Assembly (NCBI RefSeq): GCF_027497175.1
Contig: NZ_CP114901.1
Coordinates: forward strand, 248,001-312,000
DNA: 64,000 nucleotides
Reading direction: 5' to 3'
From: Verrucosispora sp. WMMD573
GTDB taxonomy: Bacteria > Actinomycetota > Actinomycetes > Mycobacteriales > Micromonosporaceae
A program made the translations under genes and the position numbers. Positions 54,911-64,000 of this stretch are shown here, piece by piece; position 1 is the first letter of the stretch, and the number at the start of each line of letters is the position of its first letter. Below the pieces are notes generated by a model, which did not search any database, had not been told where the DNA came from, and saw nothing but the letters and a program-made list of their open reading frames with translations.

Positions 54911-54936
54911 AGTCTATGAGACCGCAGACTGGAGGC
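54911..54936. promoter_or_regulatory. Back-to-back leaderless promoters of glyA and the SDR gene
   Basis: On the minus strand TAGACT (54911-54916) lies 8 nt before the glyA GTG. On the plus strand CAGACT (54925-54930) lies 6 nt before the SDR GTG. The two -10-like boxes are 8 bp apart in a 34-bp gap. Confidence 0.5.
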
Positions 54937-56430
54937 GTGAGATGCCTGGTGACCGGAGCGACCGGATACATCGGCGGGCGCCTGGCGCCGCGCCTGCTGG
55001 ACGAGGGATACCCGGTGCGCTGCCTGGCGCGGCGGGCCAATCGGCTGCGCGACGTGCCGTGGGCCTCGCAGGTCGAGGTGGTCGAGGGTGACCTGAGCCG
55101 GCCGGAGAGCCTCGCCGGGGTCTTCGACGGCGTCGACGTGGCGTACTACCTGGTGCACTCGCTCGGTCAGGCCGGCTTCGAGGCCGCCGACCGGCAGGCC
55201 GCGACGACCTTCGCCGAGGCGGCCCGCGCCGCGGGCGTACGCCGGATCGTCTACCTGGGCGGACCGGAGCCGGCACCCGGCGACGTCGCCTCGGCGCACC
55301 TGCGTTCCCGCGCCGAGGTGGCCCGGATCCTGCTGGACAGTGGCGTGCCCACGGTGGTGCTGCGGGCGGCGGTGATCCTCGGCTCCGGCTCGGCGTCGTT
55401 CGAGATGTTGCGCTACCTGACCGAGCGGCTGCCGGTGATGGTCACCCCGCGCTGGGTCAGCAACCGGATCCAGCCGATCGCGGTCCGCGACGTGCTGTAC
55501 TACCTGGTCGGCAGCGCCGGACTGCCGCCGGAGGTCAACCGGGCCTTCGACATCGCCGGTCCGGACGTGCTGACCTTCGGCGACATGATGCAGCGCTACG
55601 CCCGGGTCGCCGGGCTCTCCCGCCGGCTCCTGCTGCCGATCCGGCCGCTGACGCCCACCCTGTCGTCGTACTGGGTGGGTCTGGTCACCCCGGTGCCGAA
55701 CGCGCTCGCCCGGCCGCTGGTGGAGAGCCTGGTACACGAGGCGGTCGCGCACGAGCACGACATCGCGACGTACCTGCCGGACCCGGCGGGCGGACTCACC
55801 GGTTTCGACCGGGCCGTCGAGTTGGCGCTGACCAAGGTACGTGGCGCCCAGGTGGAGACCCGCTGGTCGACCGCCGCCGGTGCGGACGCGCCCGCCGAGC
55901 CGCTGCCCAGCGACCCGCACTGGAGCGGCGGCACCGCCTACACCGACCTGCGGGAGCAGACGGTGACGGCGCCGCCGGAGGCGTTGTGGCGAGTGATCGA
56001 GGGGGTCGGCGGAGAGAACGGCTGGTACTCGTTCCCGCTCGCCTGGTCCGTGCGCGGCTGGTTGGACCGGCTGGTCGGCGGGGTGGGGCTGCGGCGGGGC
56101 CGCCGTAACCCGCACCGGCTGCAAATTGGCGAGGCACTCGACTTCTGGCGGGTGGAGGAGATCATCCCCGGCGAACTGCTGCGGCTGCGCGCCGAGATGC
56201 GGCTGCCCGGCCGGGCCTGGCTGGAGATGCGGGTGCAACAGGACGACACCGGTCAGGTCAGCTACCGGCAGCGGGCGGTCTTCCTGCCCCGAGGACTGGC
56301 CGGGCACGCTTACTGGGCTGCGGTGACCCCGTTCCACGCCGTGGTCTTCGGCGGGATGGCCCGCAACATCGCCGAGGGCGCCGAGCGGTTGGCGGCAGCC
56401 GCCCCGGCCCACGGACCGGCCGCCGGCTGA
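54937..56430 (+). CDS. NAD(P)-binding SDR oxidoreductase with C-terminal DUF2867
   Basis: 497 residues. Extended-SDR Rossmann domain with GATGYIG (7-13) and the atypical YYLVHSLGQ in place of a clear YxxxK site; about 320-497 is a DUF2867/SRPBCC-like domain ([33 protein letters not shown]). Such fusions are common in actinobacteria; complex I NDUFA9-like or quinone-binding roles have been suggested, but substrate is unknown. GTG 54937 has GGAGG touching it, so a leaderless start (CAGACT 6 nt upstream) is more likely. Confidence 0.85.
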   Translation: MRCLVTGATGYIGGRLAPRLLDEGYPVRCLARRANRLRDVPWASQVEVVEGDLSRPESLAGVFDGVDVAYYLVHSLGQAGFEAADRQAATTFAEAARAAGVRRIVYLGGPEPAPGDVASAHLRSRAEVARILLDSGVPTVVLRAAVILGSGSASFEMLRYLTERLPVMVTPRWVSNRIQPIAVRDVLYYLVGSAGLPPEVNRAFDIAGPDVLTFGDMMQRYARVAGLSRRLLLPIRPLTPTLSSYWVGLVTPVPNALARPLVESLVHEAVAHEHDIATYLPDPAGGLTGFDRAVELALTKVRGAQVETRWSTAAGADAPAEPLPSDPHWSGGTAYTDLREQTVTAPPEALWRVIEGVGGENGWYSFPLAWSVRGWLDRLVGGVGLRRGRRNPHRLQIGEALDFWRVEEIIPGELLRLRAEMRLPGRAWLEMRVQQDDTGQVSYRQRAVFLPRGLAGHAYWAAVTPFHAVVFGGMARNIAEGAERLAAAAPAHGPAAG

Positions 56431-56435
56431 GGCGG

Positions 56436-58550
56436 TCAGTTGCCGGTGCGTTGCCCGGTGACCCGCCAGGCGGTCATTTCGCTCGGCGGCACGAAGTCGC
56501 GGACCGGCTCGTCGCGCAGGGCGTAGGAGAGGATCTCGCCGACCGCCTCCACCATGGCGGTCTGCACCGCGCGCCCGACGCCGTCGCGCGGCTCGTCGGG
56601 GTTGGCTGCCATCGCCGCCACCGCCAGCTGCGGGGTGAGCGCCACGACGGTCTCCGTGGCGTACCGCTCGGAACTGCCCGTCTTGCCCACCACCGGGCGG
56701 CCGAGCTGACCGCGCAGCCCGGTCGCCGTGCCACCGGCACAGCCCTGGTACATGGACTGGTCGCCGACCGGGCAGCGGGCCGCGTCCGCCGCCGCCCGGG
56801 CCACGTCGACGTCGAGCACCTGCCGGCAGTCCGGCTGCCCGGCGGCCACCCGGCGGCCGTCCGCGTCGCTGATCGAGCTGACCGGCGTGGGCGCGCACCA
56901 GGTGCCCTCCGCGCCCAGCGTCGCGTACGCGCCGGCCAGATCGAGCGGGGTGGTCGCGGACACGCCCAGGGTGAACGGCCCCCACTCACGTGCCCCGTGC
57001 CGGGCCAGCCGGGCGTCGTCGTCGGCCCGGAACACGATGCCGAGTCGTTCGGCCATCTCCACCACCCGGTCCGCGCCGACCCGCTCGGTGAGCCAGGCGA
57101 AGTACGTGTTGACCGAGTCACCGAAGGCGGTCCACATGTCGTGCCGGCCGCTCACCGAGGCGCTGGCGTTCTCCGGGCACCAGTACCCGCCGCAGTTCGC
57201 CTCGCTGCCGCTGACCCGGAAGTCGGTCACGATCCGCCGGGGCGCGTCGAAGACGGTGTTCAGCGGCAGCCCGGCCTCCAGCGCGGCCAGCATGGTGAAG
57301 AGCTTGAACGTGGAGCCGGCCTGGTAACCGACGATGGTGCCGCCGCCGGCGACGAGTTGGTTGACGGTGTTGGGGTGGTTCTGCTGTCCACCCGGGTTCG
57401 CGGTCACGCTGAAGACCCGGTTGACCGACATGGCGAGCACCCGCCCGGTGCCGGGTTGGACCACCGCGGTCGGCATGGCGTGTGGGTGCTCCGCCGGATA
57501 GACCCGCCGCACCTGTTCGGTGGTGGCCCGCTGCACGCCGGGGTCGAGTGAGGAAACGATGCTGAACCCACCCCGACGCAGGGTGCGCTGCCGCTCGTCG
57601 ACGCTGGCGCCGAACGCCTTCTGACTGTTCCACCAGCGGGTGAACCAGTCGCAGAAGAATCCCCAGTCGTTGTGTCCCTCGGGCACCGCGGTGCAGTCGT
57701 TCGGGGTCTCGCTGGGCCGCAGGGCCAACGGCTGGGCGGCGATCCGGGTCGCCTCCTCCGGCGCGGCCACGCCCGACTCGACCATCCGGTCCAGCACGTA
57801 ACCGCGCCGGGCGGTCGCGCTGTCGGCGTCCCCGTTGATCGGGTCGTCAGTGTGCGGGGAGCGGACCAGCCCGGCCAGCAGCGCCGCCTGGGCCAGCGTG
57901 AGCTTCGCCGGTGAGGTGGAGAAGTACCGTTTGCTGGCGGCGGCGATGCCGTACGCGCCGGCACCGAAGTACGCGATGTTGAGGTAGCGGGTCAGGATCT
58001 GTTCCTTGGTCAGCTCCCGCTCCAACGCCAGGGCGTACCGGATCTCCTGGACCTTACGGCCGGTGCTCACCTCGGTGGCCGCCGCCCGTTGCGCCTCGCT
58101 GAGCCGAGGGTCGGTGCTCAGCACGTTGCGGACGTACTGCATGGTCAGCGTGGAGGCGCCCTGCCGGGTGGCGCCGTCTCGCCGGTTGGCGGTGAAGGCT
58201 CGCACGATGCCCCGCAGGTCCACGCCGCTGTGCTCGTGGAAGCGGGCGTCCTCGGCGGCGATGATGGCCTGCCGCATCACCGGCGCCACCTCGTCCAGCG
58301 GCACATCGACCCGGTCCTCCTGGTAGAAGGAGGTGATCAGGGTGGTGCCGTCGTTGGCGTAGAGGTTGGATCGTTGCGCGGTCGGCGGCGTCCGCAGCGT
58401 GTTCGGCAGCTCCGCGTAGGGCGCGGAGAGGGCCGAGAATCCGATGCCGAACACCAGCGCGGCCGGCAACGCCGCCACCGCCAGCGCCAGGCCGGCCAGC
58501 GTGCCGGCCAGCAGTACGGTGAACATCTTCGGCAGGAACGCCCGGGTCAT
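56436..58550 (-). CDS. Class A penicillin-binding protein (bifunctional)
   Basis: 704 residues. One N-terminal membrane helix (about 10-38), GT51 glycosyltransferase domain (about 65-240) with catalytic E100 in AAEDARFHEHSG and ERELTKEQILTRYLNIAYFG, then a transpeptidase with STFK (413-416), SVN (479-481) and KTG (623-625). It polymerises and crosslinks peptidoglycan at the outer membrane face. Several Cys (C286, C300, C453, C458, C575, C593, C604) in the extracellular part suggest disulfides. It ends 6 bp from the convergent SDR stop. Confidence 0.94.
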   Translation of the reverse strand: MTRAFLPKMFTVLLAGTLAGLALAVAALPAALVFGIGFSALSAPYAELPNTLRTPPTAQRSNLYANDGTTLITSFYQEDRVDVPLDEVAPVMRQAIIAAEDARFHEHSGVDLRGIVRAFTANRRDGATRQGASTLTMQYVRNVLSTDPRLSEAQRAAATEVSTGRKVQEIRYALALERELTKEQILTRYLNIAYFGAGAYGIAAASKRYFSTSPAKLTLAQAALLAGLVRSPHTDDPINGDADSATARRGYVLDRMVESGVAAPEEATRIAAQPLALRPSETPNDCTAVPEGHNDWGFFCDWFTRWWNSQKAFGASVDERQRTLRRGGFSIVSSLDPGVQRATTEQVRRVYPAEHPHAMPTAVVQPGTGRVLAMSVNRVFSVTANPGGQQNHPNTVNQLVAGGGTIVGYQAGSTFKLFTMLAALEAGLPLNTVFDAPRRIVTDFRVSGSEANCGGYWCPENASASVSGRHDMWTAFGDSVNTYFAWLTERVGADRVVEMAERLGIVFRADDDARLARHGAREWGPFTLGVSATTPLDLAGAYATLGAEGTWCAPTPVSSISDADGRRVAAGQPDCRQVLDVDVARAAADAARCPVGDQSMYQGCAGGTATGLRGQLGRPVVGKTGSSERYATETVVALTPQLAVAAMAANPDEPRDGVGRAVQTAMVEAVGEILSYALRDEPVRDFVPPSEMTAWRVTGQRTGN

Positions 58551-58645
58551 CAGCTCTCCCCGCAGGAGCCGTCAGGACTCCCTCAGGATGGCGCTAATCG
58601 CCCTTTCTGCCGCGCCTTTCCTCAAACCCGGATGAAATTCGCCGA

Positions 58646-59257
58646 TCAGGGGAGCAGCAGCGCGGCGAGCGGCTGCACCGTCTCCTCGATCTCGTCGGCC
58701 ACCCGGGTGAAGCACTGGTCACCGCGCCCCCACGGGTCGTCGAGGTCGTCGGTGGGCAACGCGGCGGCGCCTTCACGGGCGCCGTGCGCCGCCTCGACCA
58801 GCGCCACGCCACGGGCGTGCACCGCGTCGGCGGTGGCCTCGGCCGTCGGCAACGCGGCCGGATCGAGGGCGGCCAGCAGCCGGCCGAACTCGCCGAGCAC
58901 GAACGTGCGGGCGGCGGCGTCCGGCCGCAACGCGGTCACGTACTCCTGCTGGTCGGCGGTGGCGGTCAGGACCAGGTCGGCGGCGTCGATGTGATCGGAG
59001 CGCAGCTTGCGGGCGGTGAACCCGGCGACGTTGCCGCCCCGGTTGGTGACCTGCCGGGCGGCCGGCGGGTTCATCTCCTCACCGGCGTGCCAACCACCGG
59101 TGCCCGCGCTGTGGCTGTGCAGCAGCTCCTCGATCCGGTCCGGATCGACCTCGCGCCGGGCCAGCCGGTCGGCCACGGCGAGGGTGAGCAGCCGCTCGGC
59201 CATCGGCGAACGGCAGATGTTGCCCATGCAGACGTGCAGGACGGTGAAGGGGGGCAC
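58646..59257 (-). CDS. Low-molecular-weight protein tyrosine phosphatase
   Basis: 203 residues. The CX5R loop is C10-MGNIC-R16-S near the N-terminus (VLHVCMGNICRSP) and the general-acid Asp is in TDDLDDPWG. It dephosphorylates tyrosine residues, often on polysaccharide-export kinases. The gene directly abuts tsaC (GTG start next to the tsaC stop), a pairing common in actinobacteria. Confidence 0.92.
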   Translation of the reverse strand: MPPFTVLHVCMGNICRSPMAERLLTLAVADRLARREVDPDRIEELLHSHSAGTGGWHAGEEMNPPAARQVTNRGGNVAGFTARKLRSDHIDAADLVLTATADQQEYVTALRPDAAARTFVLGEFGRLLAALDPAALPTAEATADAVHARGVALVEAAHGAREGAAALPTDDLDDPWGRGDQCFTRVADEIEETVQPLAALLLP

Positions 59258-59902
59258 CTACGCCACCTGGCTCTCACGCAGTTCCGGTACCACCTCACGC
59301 AGCCGAGCCAGGTCGATCGCGCCCGACCGGACGAGCAGCGGCTCGTCGCCGGTCAGATCCACGATCGTGCTGGGCACCGGATCCACTGCCGGCCCCGCCT
59401 CCAGGTAGGCCCGGACCGAGTAGGCGAGCTGGTCGCGGGCCTGGTCAGCAGTGAGCGCGGCCGGTTGGCCGATCTTGTTGGCCGAGGCGACAGCCATCGG
59501 CCCCGTCTCCCGCAGCACCTCCAGCGCCACCGGGTGCAGCGGCATGCGCACCGCCACCGTGCCGCTGTCGTCGCCGAGATCCCACCGCAGGCTCGCCGAG
59601 TGCTTGACCAGGATGGTCAGCGCACCCGGCCAGAACGCCTCGACCAGGTCCCGCGCCGCCGTCGGCAGGGTGTAGGCCAGGCCGTCGAGGGTGTGCCGGG
59701 AGCCGATCAGCACCGGTGGCGGGGTGTGCGGGACACCCTTGGCGTCCAGCAGCGCCTTGACCGCGTACGGGGTGAACGCGTCCGCGCCGATCCCGTAGAC
59801 CGTGTCGGTCGGCAGGACGACCAGCTCGCCGTTGCGGACCGCCTCGATGGCCGCGGCGATGCCGCGGTCCCGGTCGGCGAGCGATCGGCAGTCGTAGAGC
59901 AT
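59258..59902 (-). CDS. Threonylcarbamoyl-AMP synthase (TsaC/Sua5/YrdC family)
   Basis: 214 residues with the YrdC fold: VVLPTDTVYGIGADAF, KHSASLRWDLGDDSGTVAVRMPLHP, and VASANKIGQPA. It makes threonylcarbamoyl-AMP from Thr, bicarbonate and ATP for the t6A modification of tRNAs. The longer C-terminal segment (LTGDEPLLVRSGAI) lacks the full Sua5 extra domain. ATG 59902 shares a base with the prmC stop; a GTG at 59905 is also possible. Confidence 0.93.
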   Translation of the reverse strand: MLYDCRSLADRDRGIAAAIEAVRNGELVVLPTDTVYGIGADAFTPYAVKALLDAKGVPHTPPPVLIGSRHTLDGLAYTLPTAARDLVEAFWPGALTILVKHSASLRWDLGDDSGTVAVRMPLHPVALEVLRETGPMAVASANKIGQPAALTADQARDQLAYSVRAYLEAGPAVDPVPSTIVDLTGDEPLLVRSGAIDLARLREVVPELRESQVA

Positions 59903-60867
59903 CACGAGGAGCCAGTCTGCCACGTCGCGGCCGCGCCGGGTGGCGGGCGGTCCGCGAGACGGGACGCCGTGACGAAGCGCGGCCGGTCGGCGAGGTCGCG
60001 GTGGCCGACGACCATGGCGTACCGACCGTCGGCGGCGAGCAGACCCGGCAACACCACGCCGTGACTGTCGTCGTGCTCGATGCCGAGGACACCGCCGGGA
60101 CGCAGCAGGAAGCCCGCGCGGTCGATCACCCGACGGATGACGTCCAGCCCGTCCGCCCCACCGAACACGGCCTCCGCCGGGTCGTGGTCGGCGACCTCCG
60201 GGGGTACGGCCACGGCGAGCGGGACGTACGGCGGGTTGCACAGCAGCACGTCCACCCGGCCCGTCAACTCGTCCAACAGGGCCGGATCGGTGGCGTCCGC
60301 CGACACCACCTCGATCGGCCGATCACCGGCGGCGGCCCGGGCCGCCGCGTTGCGCCGCAACCACGACAGCGCCTCCGGCGAGCGTTCCACCGCCACCACC
60401 CGGGCCTGCGGCACCTCGGACGCCACCGAGAGGGCGATCGCGCCGGACCCACTGCACAGATCCACCACCAGCGGCTCCGGCCGCCCGTCGGCCCGCGCGG
60501 CCGTTGCGGCCTGGTCGACGCCCCAGCCGGCGAGCAGTTCGGTCTCCGGGCGCGGCACGAAGACGCCCGGCCCGACGGCCAACTCCAGGTGCCGGAAGCC
60601 GGCGGTGCCGGTGAGATACTGCAACGGTTCCCGTCGCGACCGGCGGGCCACCAGCGCGCGGTAACCGTCAAGTTGCTCGTCGGTGAACCCGTCCGCCAGG
60701 GCCAACCGTCCGCGAGGGACCTCAAGCACGTACGCGGCCAACAGCTCTGCCTCCACGCGGGCCGAGGTCACGCCGGCGGTGGCGAGGGTACGAGCCGCTT
60801 CGGCGAGTACGGGCGCCGGACGGATACGTCTCGTCCCTTCGGACGGGTGTTGCGGTGCGCTGGTCAC
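59902..60867 (-). CDS. prmC: Release factor glutamine methyltransferase
   Basis: 321 residues from GTG 60867 (CATGAT 6 nt upstream, leaderless pattern; longer frames overlap the GGDEF promoter). N-terminal helical domain, then a SAM-binding domain with VVDLCSGSGAIALSVA and the catalytic NPPY (LLCNPPYVPLA). It methylates the GGQ glutamine of RF1, whose gene prfA lies 1.6 kb away beyond a plus-strand insertion. The C-terminal tail of about 25 residues is Pro/Ala-rich. Confidence 0.93.
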   Translation of the reverse strand: MTSAPQHPSEGTRRIRPAPVLAEAARTLATAGVTSARVEAELLAAYVLEVPRGRLALADGFTDEQLDGYRALVARRSRREPLQYLTGTAGFRHLELAVGPGVFVPRPETELLAGWGVDQAATAARADGRPEPLVVDLCSGSGAIALSVASEVPQARVVAVERSPEALSWLRRNAAARAAAGDRPIEVVSADATDPALLDELTGRVDVLLCNPPYVPLAVAVPPEVADHDPAEAVFGGADGLDVIRRVIDRAGFLLRPGGVLGIEHDDSHGVVLPGLLAADGRYAMVVGHRDLADRPRFVTASRLADRPPPGAAATWQTGSS

Positions 60868-60937
60868 GCAATAATCATGAAGCGTCGCCGTGCACGTGCA
60901 TAAGCGGGTGCAGCGGCACACCGACAGGAGGTCGCGG

Positions 60938-62488
60938 GTGGGCTGGCTCGGCCGGGTCGAAGACCAGGTTGACGCCCTGACGAAGGCGCGGGCGTTGCAG
61001 GAGGTGAGCCGTTCCACCGAGGCGTACGGACTCCTGGAGGGGGTGCTGCGTGCCACCCGAGACCCGAACGCCCGAGCCGACGCGCTCGTGCAGCGGCTCT
61101 CGGCTCTGATCAATCTCGGGCGCACCGCTGAGTACACCCGCGCCATCGAGGAGGCGTCCGCGGCGGTACGCGATCTCGCCGAGCCCTATCTGCACGGGCA
61201 CCTCAACGCCCTGGCCGCGTTGGCCGCCCACCATCAGGGCGCCCTGGACCGCTGCGTGACGCACCTGGTCAAGGCCGCTCGGGCGCTCGGGGCGGTGGAG
61301 GATCCAGACCGGGACACCGCCTGGGGTTGGCACGACCTGGCGATGGCCTACTCGTACCTCAGCTTCCACGGTTACGCCCTGGGCGCGATCGAACGCGCCC
61401 GTCAACTCGGCACCGCAGCCGGCATCCCGGAGGAGACGTTCGCCGCGCCGGGCATCCGACTGCGCAACGCGGTAGCCCTCGACCACACCGGTGACAGTGA
61501 CGGCTGTCTGCGCGTACTGCGGGATGTCGGCGGCGACCTGGGTCGGTTCGTGACCGCCGGACGTGCCGACCGGCTGCGTCCCAGCAGCCTGGCCGCCTAC
61601 GGCTACGCCGCCGCCCGCCGATGCGCCCTCGGCGACGACCTCGACCTTGCCCCGGGCCTGGACCCGGCCCGGCTGCTCGGCTACGGCGCGGACAGTGCCC
61701 GGGCCCGCGACATGCGCCAGCTCGGCCAGGTCTGCCTCGCCATCGCCAGCGGGCGGCCGATCGAGGCGGTCACCCGGCTGGACACGGTCCAGGTGTCCGT
61801 CGAGACGCTCGGCGCAGCCGAGCCGGCCCGACTGCGCAGCATGGCACTGGGACGGGCCGGCGACCACGCCGCCGCGCACCGGGCCGACCGGCTGGCTTTC
61901 CGACTCGCCGCGCAGCGCCACGACCGGCTCCGCGACGTCTACATCGACGGCATCGCCGCCCGGATCGACCATGAGGAGATGCGCCGGGAGGCGGCGCGGT
62001 TCGAGGGAGAGGCGCTGACCGACCCGCTCACCGGGCTACCCAACCGTCGCCGGCTGGAACGCTACATCGCGGCCGTGGTGGCCCGGGGCGAACGGGTGGT
62101 GATCGGCGTCTGCGACCTGGACGGGTTCAAGGCGGTCAACACGCGGCACGGGCACCACTCGGGGGATCTGGTCCTGCAACGTGTCGCCGGAGTCATCAAC
62201 CGGGTGATGCGTCGGGGCGACTTCGTCGCCCGCTACGGCGGCGACGAGTTCGTGGTGGTGCTGCCGGAAGCGGGGATGACCGAGGCGGCCGAGGTGGCCC
62301 GGCGGATCGACGCCGCCGTGCGCACCGAGGACTGGGAGTCACTGGTGCCGGGCACCCCGGTCGGCGTCAGCATCGGCTTCGCCGAGGTGGGCGCGGGCGG
62401 CCCCGGGCAGCGGGACGCGCTCGGCGCGGCCTTCGAGGCTGCCGACCGGGAGATGCTGCGGGCCAAGGCCCGGCCGCGTAGCGCCTGA
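60938..62488 (+). CDS. TPR-like / GGDEF diguanylate cyclase
   Basis: 516 residues. Residues 1-350 are an all-helical TPR-like sensor region without membrane segments. Residues 360-516 are a GGDEF domain: start DPLTGLPNRRRLERY, active site YGGDEF (434-438) intact, and an inhibitory I-site RRGD (R425-D428) exactly five residues before it. So it should make c-di-GMP and be feedback-inhibited. The TPR region probably binds a partner protein. GTG 60938 has AGGAGG 6 nt upstream. It sits as a plus-strand gene between prmC and prfA, which are usually adjacent. Confidence 0.9.
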   Translation: MGWLGRVEDQVDALTKARALQEVSRSTEAYGLLEGVLRATRDPNARADALVQRLSALINLGRTAEYTRAIEEASAAVRDLAEPYLHGHLNALAALAAHHQGALDRCVTHLVKAARALGAVEDPDRDTAWGWHDLAMAYSYLSFHGYALGAIERARQLGTAAGIPEETFAAPGIRLRNAVALDHTGDSDGCLRVLRDVGGDLGRFVTAGRADRLRPSSLAAYGYAAARRCALGDDLDLAPGLDPARLLGYGADSARARDMRQLGQVCLAIASGRPIEAVTRLDTVQVSVETLGAAEPARLRSMALGRAGDHAAAHRADRLAFRLAAQRHDRLRDVYIDGIAARIDHEEMRREAARFEGEALTDPLTGLPNRRRLERYIAAVVARGERVVIGVCDLDGFKAVNTRHGHHSGDLVLQRVAGVINRVMRRGDFVARYGGDEFVVVLPEAGMTEAAEVARRIDAAVRTEDWESLVPGTPVGVSIGFAEVGAGGPGQRDALGAAFEAADREMLRAKARPRSA

Positions 62489-62491
62489 GGC

Positions 62492-63580
62492 TCAGCGGCG
62501 GGTCAGTTCCGGGTCGCCCGCCAGGCGTGCGGCCCGGTCCGCCTCGCTGAGCGCGTCGAGCACGCCGTCCAGCTCCCCCGCGAGCACCAGGTCGAGGTTG
62601 TACGCGGTGAAGCCGATCCGGTGGTCGGTGATCCGGTTCTGCGGGAAGTTGTACGTCCGGATCCGCTCCGAGCGGTCCACCGTACGCACCTGGGCCTTGC
62701 GGGCGTCCGACGCGGCGGCGTCGGCCTGCTCCTGCGCGGCGGCCAGCAGCCGGGCGCGCAGGATCCGCATCGCCTGCTCCCGGTTCTGCAACTGGGACTT
62801 CTCGTTCTGGCAGGAGACCACGATGCCGGTGGGCAGGTGGGTGATCCGCACCGCCGAGTCGGTGGTGTTCACCGACTGACCGCCGGGACCGGACGAGCGG
62901 AACACGTCGATGCGCAACTCGTTCGGGTCGATGGTGACGTCCACCTCCTCGGCCTCCGGCAGCACCAGCACGCCGGCCGCGCTGGTGTGGATGCGCCCCT
63001 GAGACTCGGTGACCGGGACCCGCTGCACCCGGTGCACACCGCCCTCCCACTTCAACCGGGACCAGACTCCGTTGCCGCCCTCGGGCACACCCTTCGTCTT
63101 GATCGCCAGCGAGACGTCCTTCACCCCGCCGAGGTCGGAGTCCTGCGCGTCGATCACCTCGGTGATCCAGCCGCGCCGCTCCGCGTACCGGGTGTACATG
63201 CGCAGCAGGTCACCGGCGAACAGCGCGGACTCCTCGCCGCCCTCGCCCGCCTTGATCTCCACGATGACGTCCTTGGCGTCGTGCGGGTCGCGCGGGATGA
63301 GCAGTTCGGCGAGGCGATCCTCCAGCACCGGCAGCGTCGCCGCGATCGTCTCGGCCTCGGCCGCGAAGGAGGCGTCCTCGGCGGCCAGTTCCCGCGCGGC
63401 GGCAAGATCCGCGCGGACCTGCTCCAGCTCGGCGGCGGCCTTGTGCAGCGGCACCAGCTCGGCGTAACGACGGCCGACCCGACGGGCGGTGCCCTGGTCG
63501 GCGTGGATCGCGGGGTCGGCCAGCCGCTTCTCCAACTCGGCGTACTCGTCGAGGAGGGCGGTGAGGCGTTCACTGCTCAT
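62492..63580 (-). CDS. prfA: Peptide chain release factor 1
   Basis: 362 residues. Stop-codon recognition tripeptide PVT (189-191; RVPVTESQG) as in RF1, and the peptidyl-hydrolysis motif GGQ (233-235; GPGGQSVNT). It ends translation at UAA and UAG. It ends 3 bp from the convergent GGDEF stop. GGAG precedes the ATG. Confidence 0.97.
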   Translation of the reverse strand: MSSERLTALLDEYAELEKRLADPAIHADQGTARRVGRRYAELVPLHKAAAELEQVRADLAAARELAAEDASFAAEAETIAATLPVLEDRLAELLIPRDPHDAKDVIVEIKAGEGGEESALFAGDLLRMYTRYAERRGWITEVIDAQDSDLGGVKDVSLAIKTKGVPEGGNGVWSRLKWEGGVHRVQRVPVTESQGRIHTSAAGVLVLPEAEEVDVTIDPNELRIDVFRSSGPGGQSVNTTDSAVRITHLPTGIVVSCQNEKSQLQNREQAMRILRARLLAAAQEQADAAASDARKAQVRTVDRSERIRTYNFPQNRITDHRIGFTAYNLDLVLAGELDGVLDALSEADRAARLAGDPELTRR

Positions 63581-63671
63581 GCTGGGGATCGCTCCTTGCA
63601 GACTGTCGGAAACCCCGCGCGGTGCCCCGCCGGTCGCTTCGCGGCGGCGGGAAACCGGGACACAGACGACC

Positions 63672-63708
63672 GACGCCCGCGCCCGGCGATGAACCGGACG
63701 CGGGCGTC
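63672..63708 (-). terminator. Hairpin after rpmE
   Basis: GACGCCCGCGCCCGG (63672-63686) pairs with CCGGACGCGGGCGTC (63694-63708), one mismatch, 7-nt loop, 11 bp past the rpmE stop. Confidence 0.75.
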
Positions 63709-63718
63709 AGACGAGGAG

Positions 63719-63943
63719 CTACTTGGCCTTCTTGCCCTGGACCTTGGCGTACTTCTGCTGGAACTTCGCGACCCGACCAGCGGTGTCCAGCACGCGCTGC
63801 TTGCCCGTGTAGAACGGGTGGCAGGCGCTGCACGTCTCGACGTGGATCGAGCCGCCCTTGGCGGTGCTGCGGGTGGTGAAGGTGTTACCGCAGGAGCAGC
63901 TGACCTCGGTGGTCACGTACTCCGGGTGGATGTTGGGCTTCAT
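63719..63943 (-). CDS. rpmE: 50S ribosomal protein L31, zinc-binding form
   Basis: 74 residues with the four Zn-binding cysteines C16, C18, C38 and C41 ([22 protein letters not shown]). The cysteine-containing form is usually the zinc-replete paralogue. Gene order rpmE-prfA-prmC is typical of the phylum. The last 57 bp of the window hold its upstream region; no Zur box could be judged in that length. Confidence 0.97.
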   Translation of the reverse strand: MKPNIHPEYVTTEVSCSCGNTFTTRSTAKGGSIHVETCSACHPFYTGKQRVLDTAGRVAKFQQKYAKVQGKKAK

Positions 63944-64000
63944 GTCGCCTCGGTCCTCTCGTCTGTGGTCGCCGGGTCGCCCCTGGCCTGCCGCTGCCTG

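Overview
The window is high-GC actinobacterial chromosome, most likely Micromonosporaceae (Micromonospora-like). Pointers are an ethylmalonyl-CoA pathway gene set, two DivIVA-like polarity coiled coils, a paired XRE/DUF5753 and DUF397 module, NucS instead of MutS/L-type repair, a MurA with Asp in place of the catalytic Cys, and many apparently leaderless genes with a TANNNT or CANNNT box 6-7 nt before the start codon. From memory the gene order resembles the Streptomyces rpmE-prfA-prmC-glyA-atp ... murA-pduO ... nucS ... mce-atoB-meaB core region. No plasmid, phage, IS, tRNA, rRNA or CRISPR signal was found.

Layout. 1-4.5 kb: tail of an unrecognised gene, a secreted GH6 cellulase with a CelR-like operator, and a surface protein coupled to a class F sortase. 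4.5-13.5 kb: large NAD-glutamate dehydrogenase, a lipoprotein-type PBP, a ureohydrolase with a glycine-rich tail, and a triple 55-bp repeat. 13.5-21.2 kb: thioredoxin-like co-chaperone, isobutyryl-CoA mutase (icmA), Asp23 protein, meaB, thiolase, methylmalonyl-CoA epimerase, crotonyl-CoA carboxylase/reductase. 21.4-26.5 kb: two DivIVA/Scy/FilP-like coiled coils and the XRE-DUF397 pair. 26.6-35 kb: hydrolases, a Zn-ribbon protein, a tandem 3-hydroxyacyl-CoA dehydrogenase, FHA protein, aldehyde dehydrogenase, nucS, DUF4126, DUF1540. 35-42 kb: ethylmalonyl-CoA mutase (meaA), ABC exporter, 3-hydroxybutyryl-CoA dehydrogenase, murA, pduO, glyoxalase-fold protein. 42.5-55 kb: secreted lysozyme-like protein, DUF2550, atpC, an LCP gene wedged between atpC and atpD, then the rest of the ATP synthase operon back to glyA. 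55-64 kb: SDR, class A PBP, tyrosine phosphatase, TsaC, PrmC, GGDEF protein, RF1 and L31.

How it fits together. Thiolase, 3-hydroxybutyryl-CoA dehydrogenase, CCR, ethylmalonyl-CoA mutase, isobutyryl-CoA mutase, epimerase, MeaB chaperone and the cobalamin adenosyltransferase form a nearly complete C4-C5 acyl-CoA network (acetyl-CoA to ethylmalonyl/methylsuccinyl-CoA, isobutyryl/butyryl-CoA interconversion, methylmalonyl-CoA), with its B12 cofactor enzyme encoded nearby. The most interesting signal is an 18-bp imperfect palindrome (consensus near CTGAACGRTSGMTAAGGC) that I find by eye in front of six of these transcription units over 23 kb and nowhere else in the window. This suggests one acyl-CoA-responsive, probably TetR-type regulator encoded outside the window.

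Other points: a split-domain sortase substrate with a roughly 160-residue Trp/acidic repeat insertion; murA and pduO sharing a CATG start site on opposite strands; an ATP synthase epsilon subunit without its C-terminal helical domain; and a family of long intergenic palindromes of common design.
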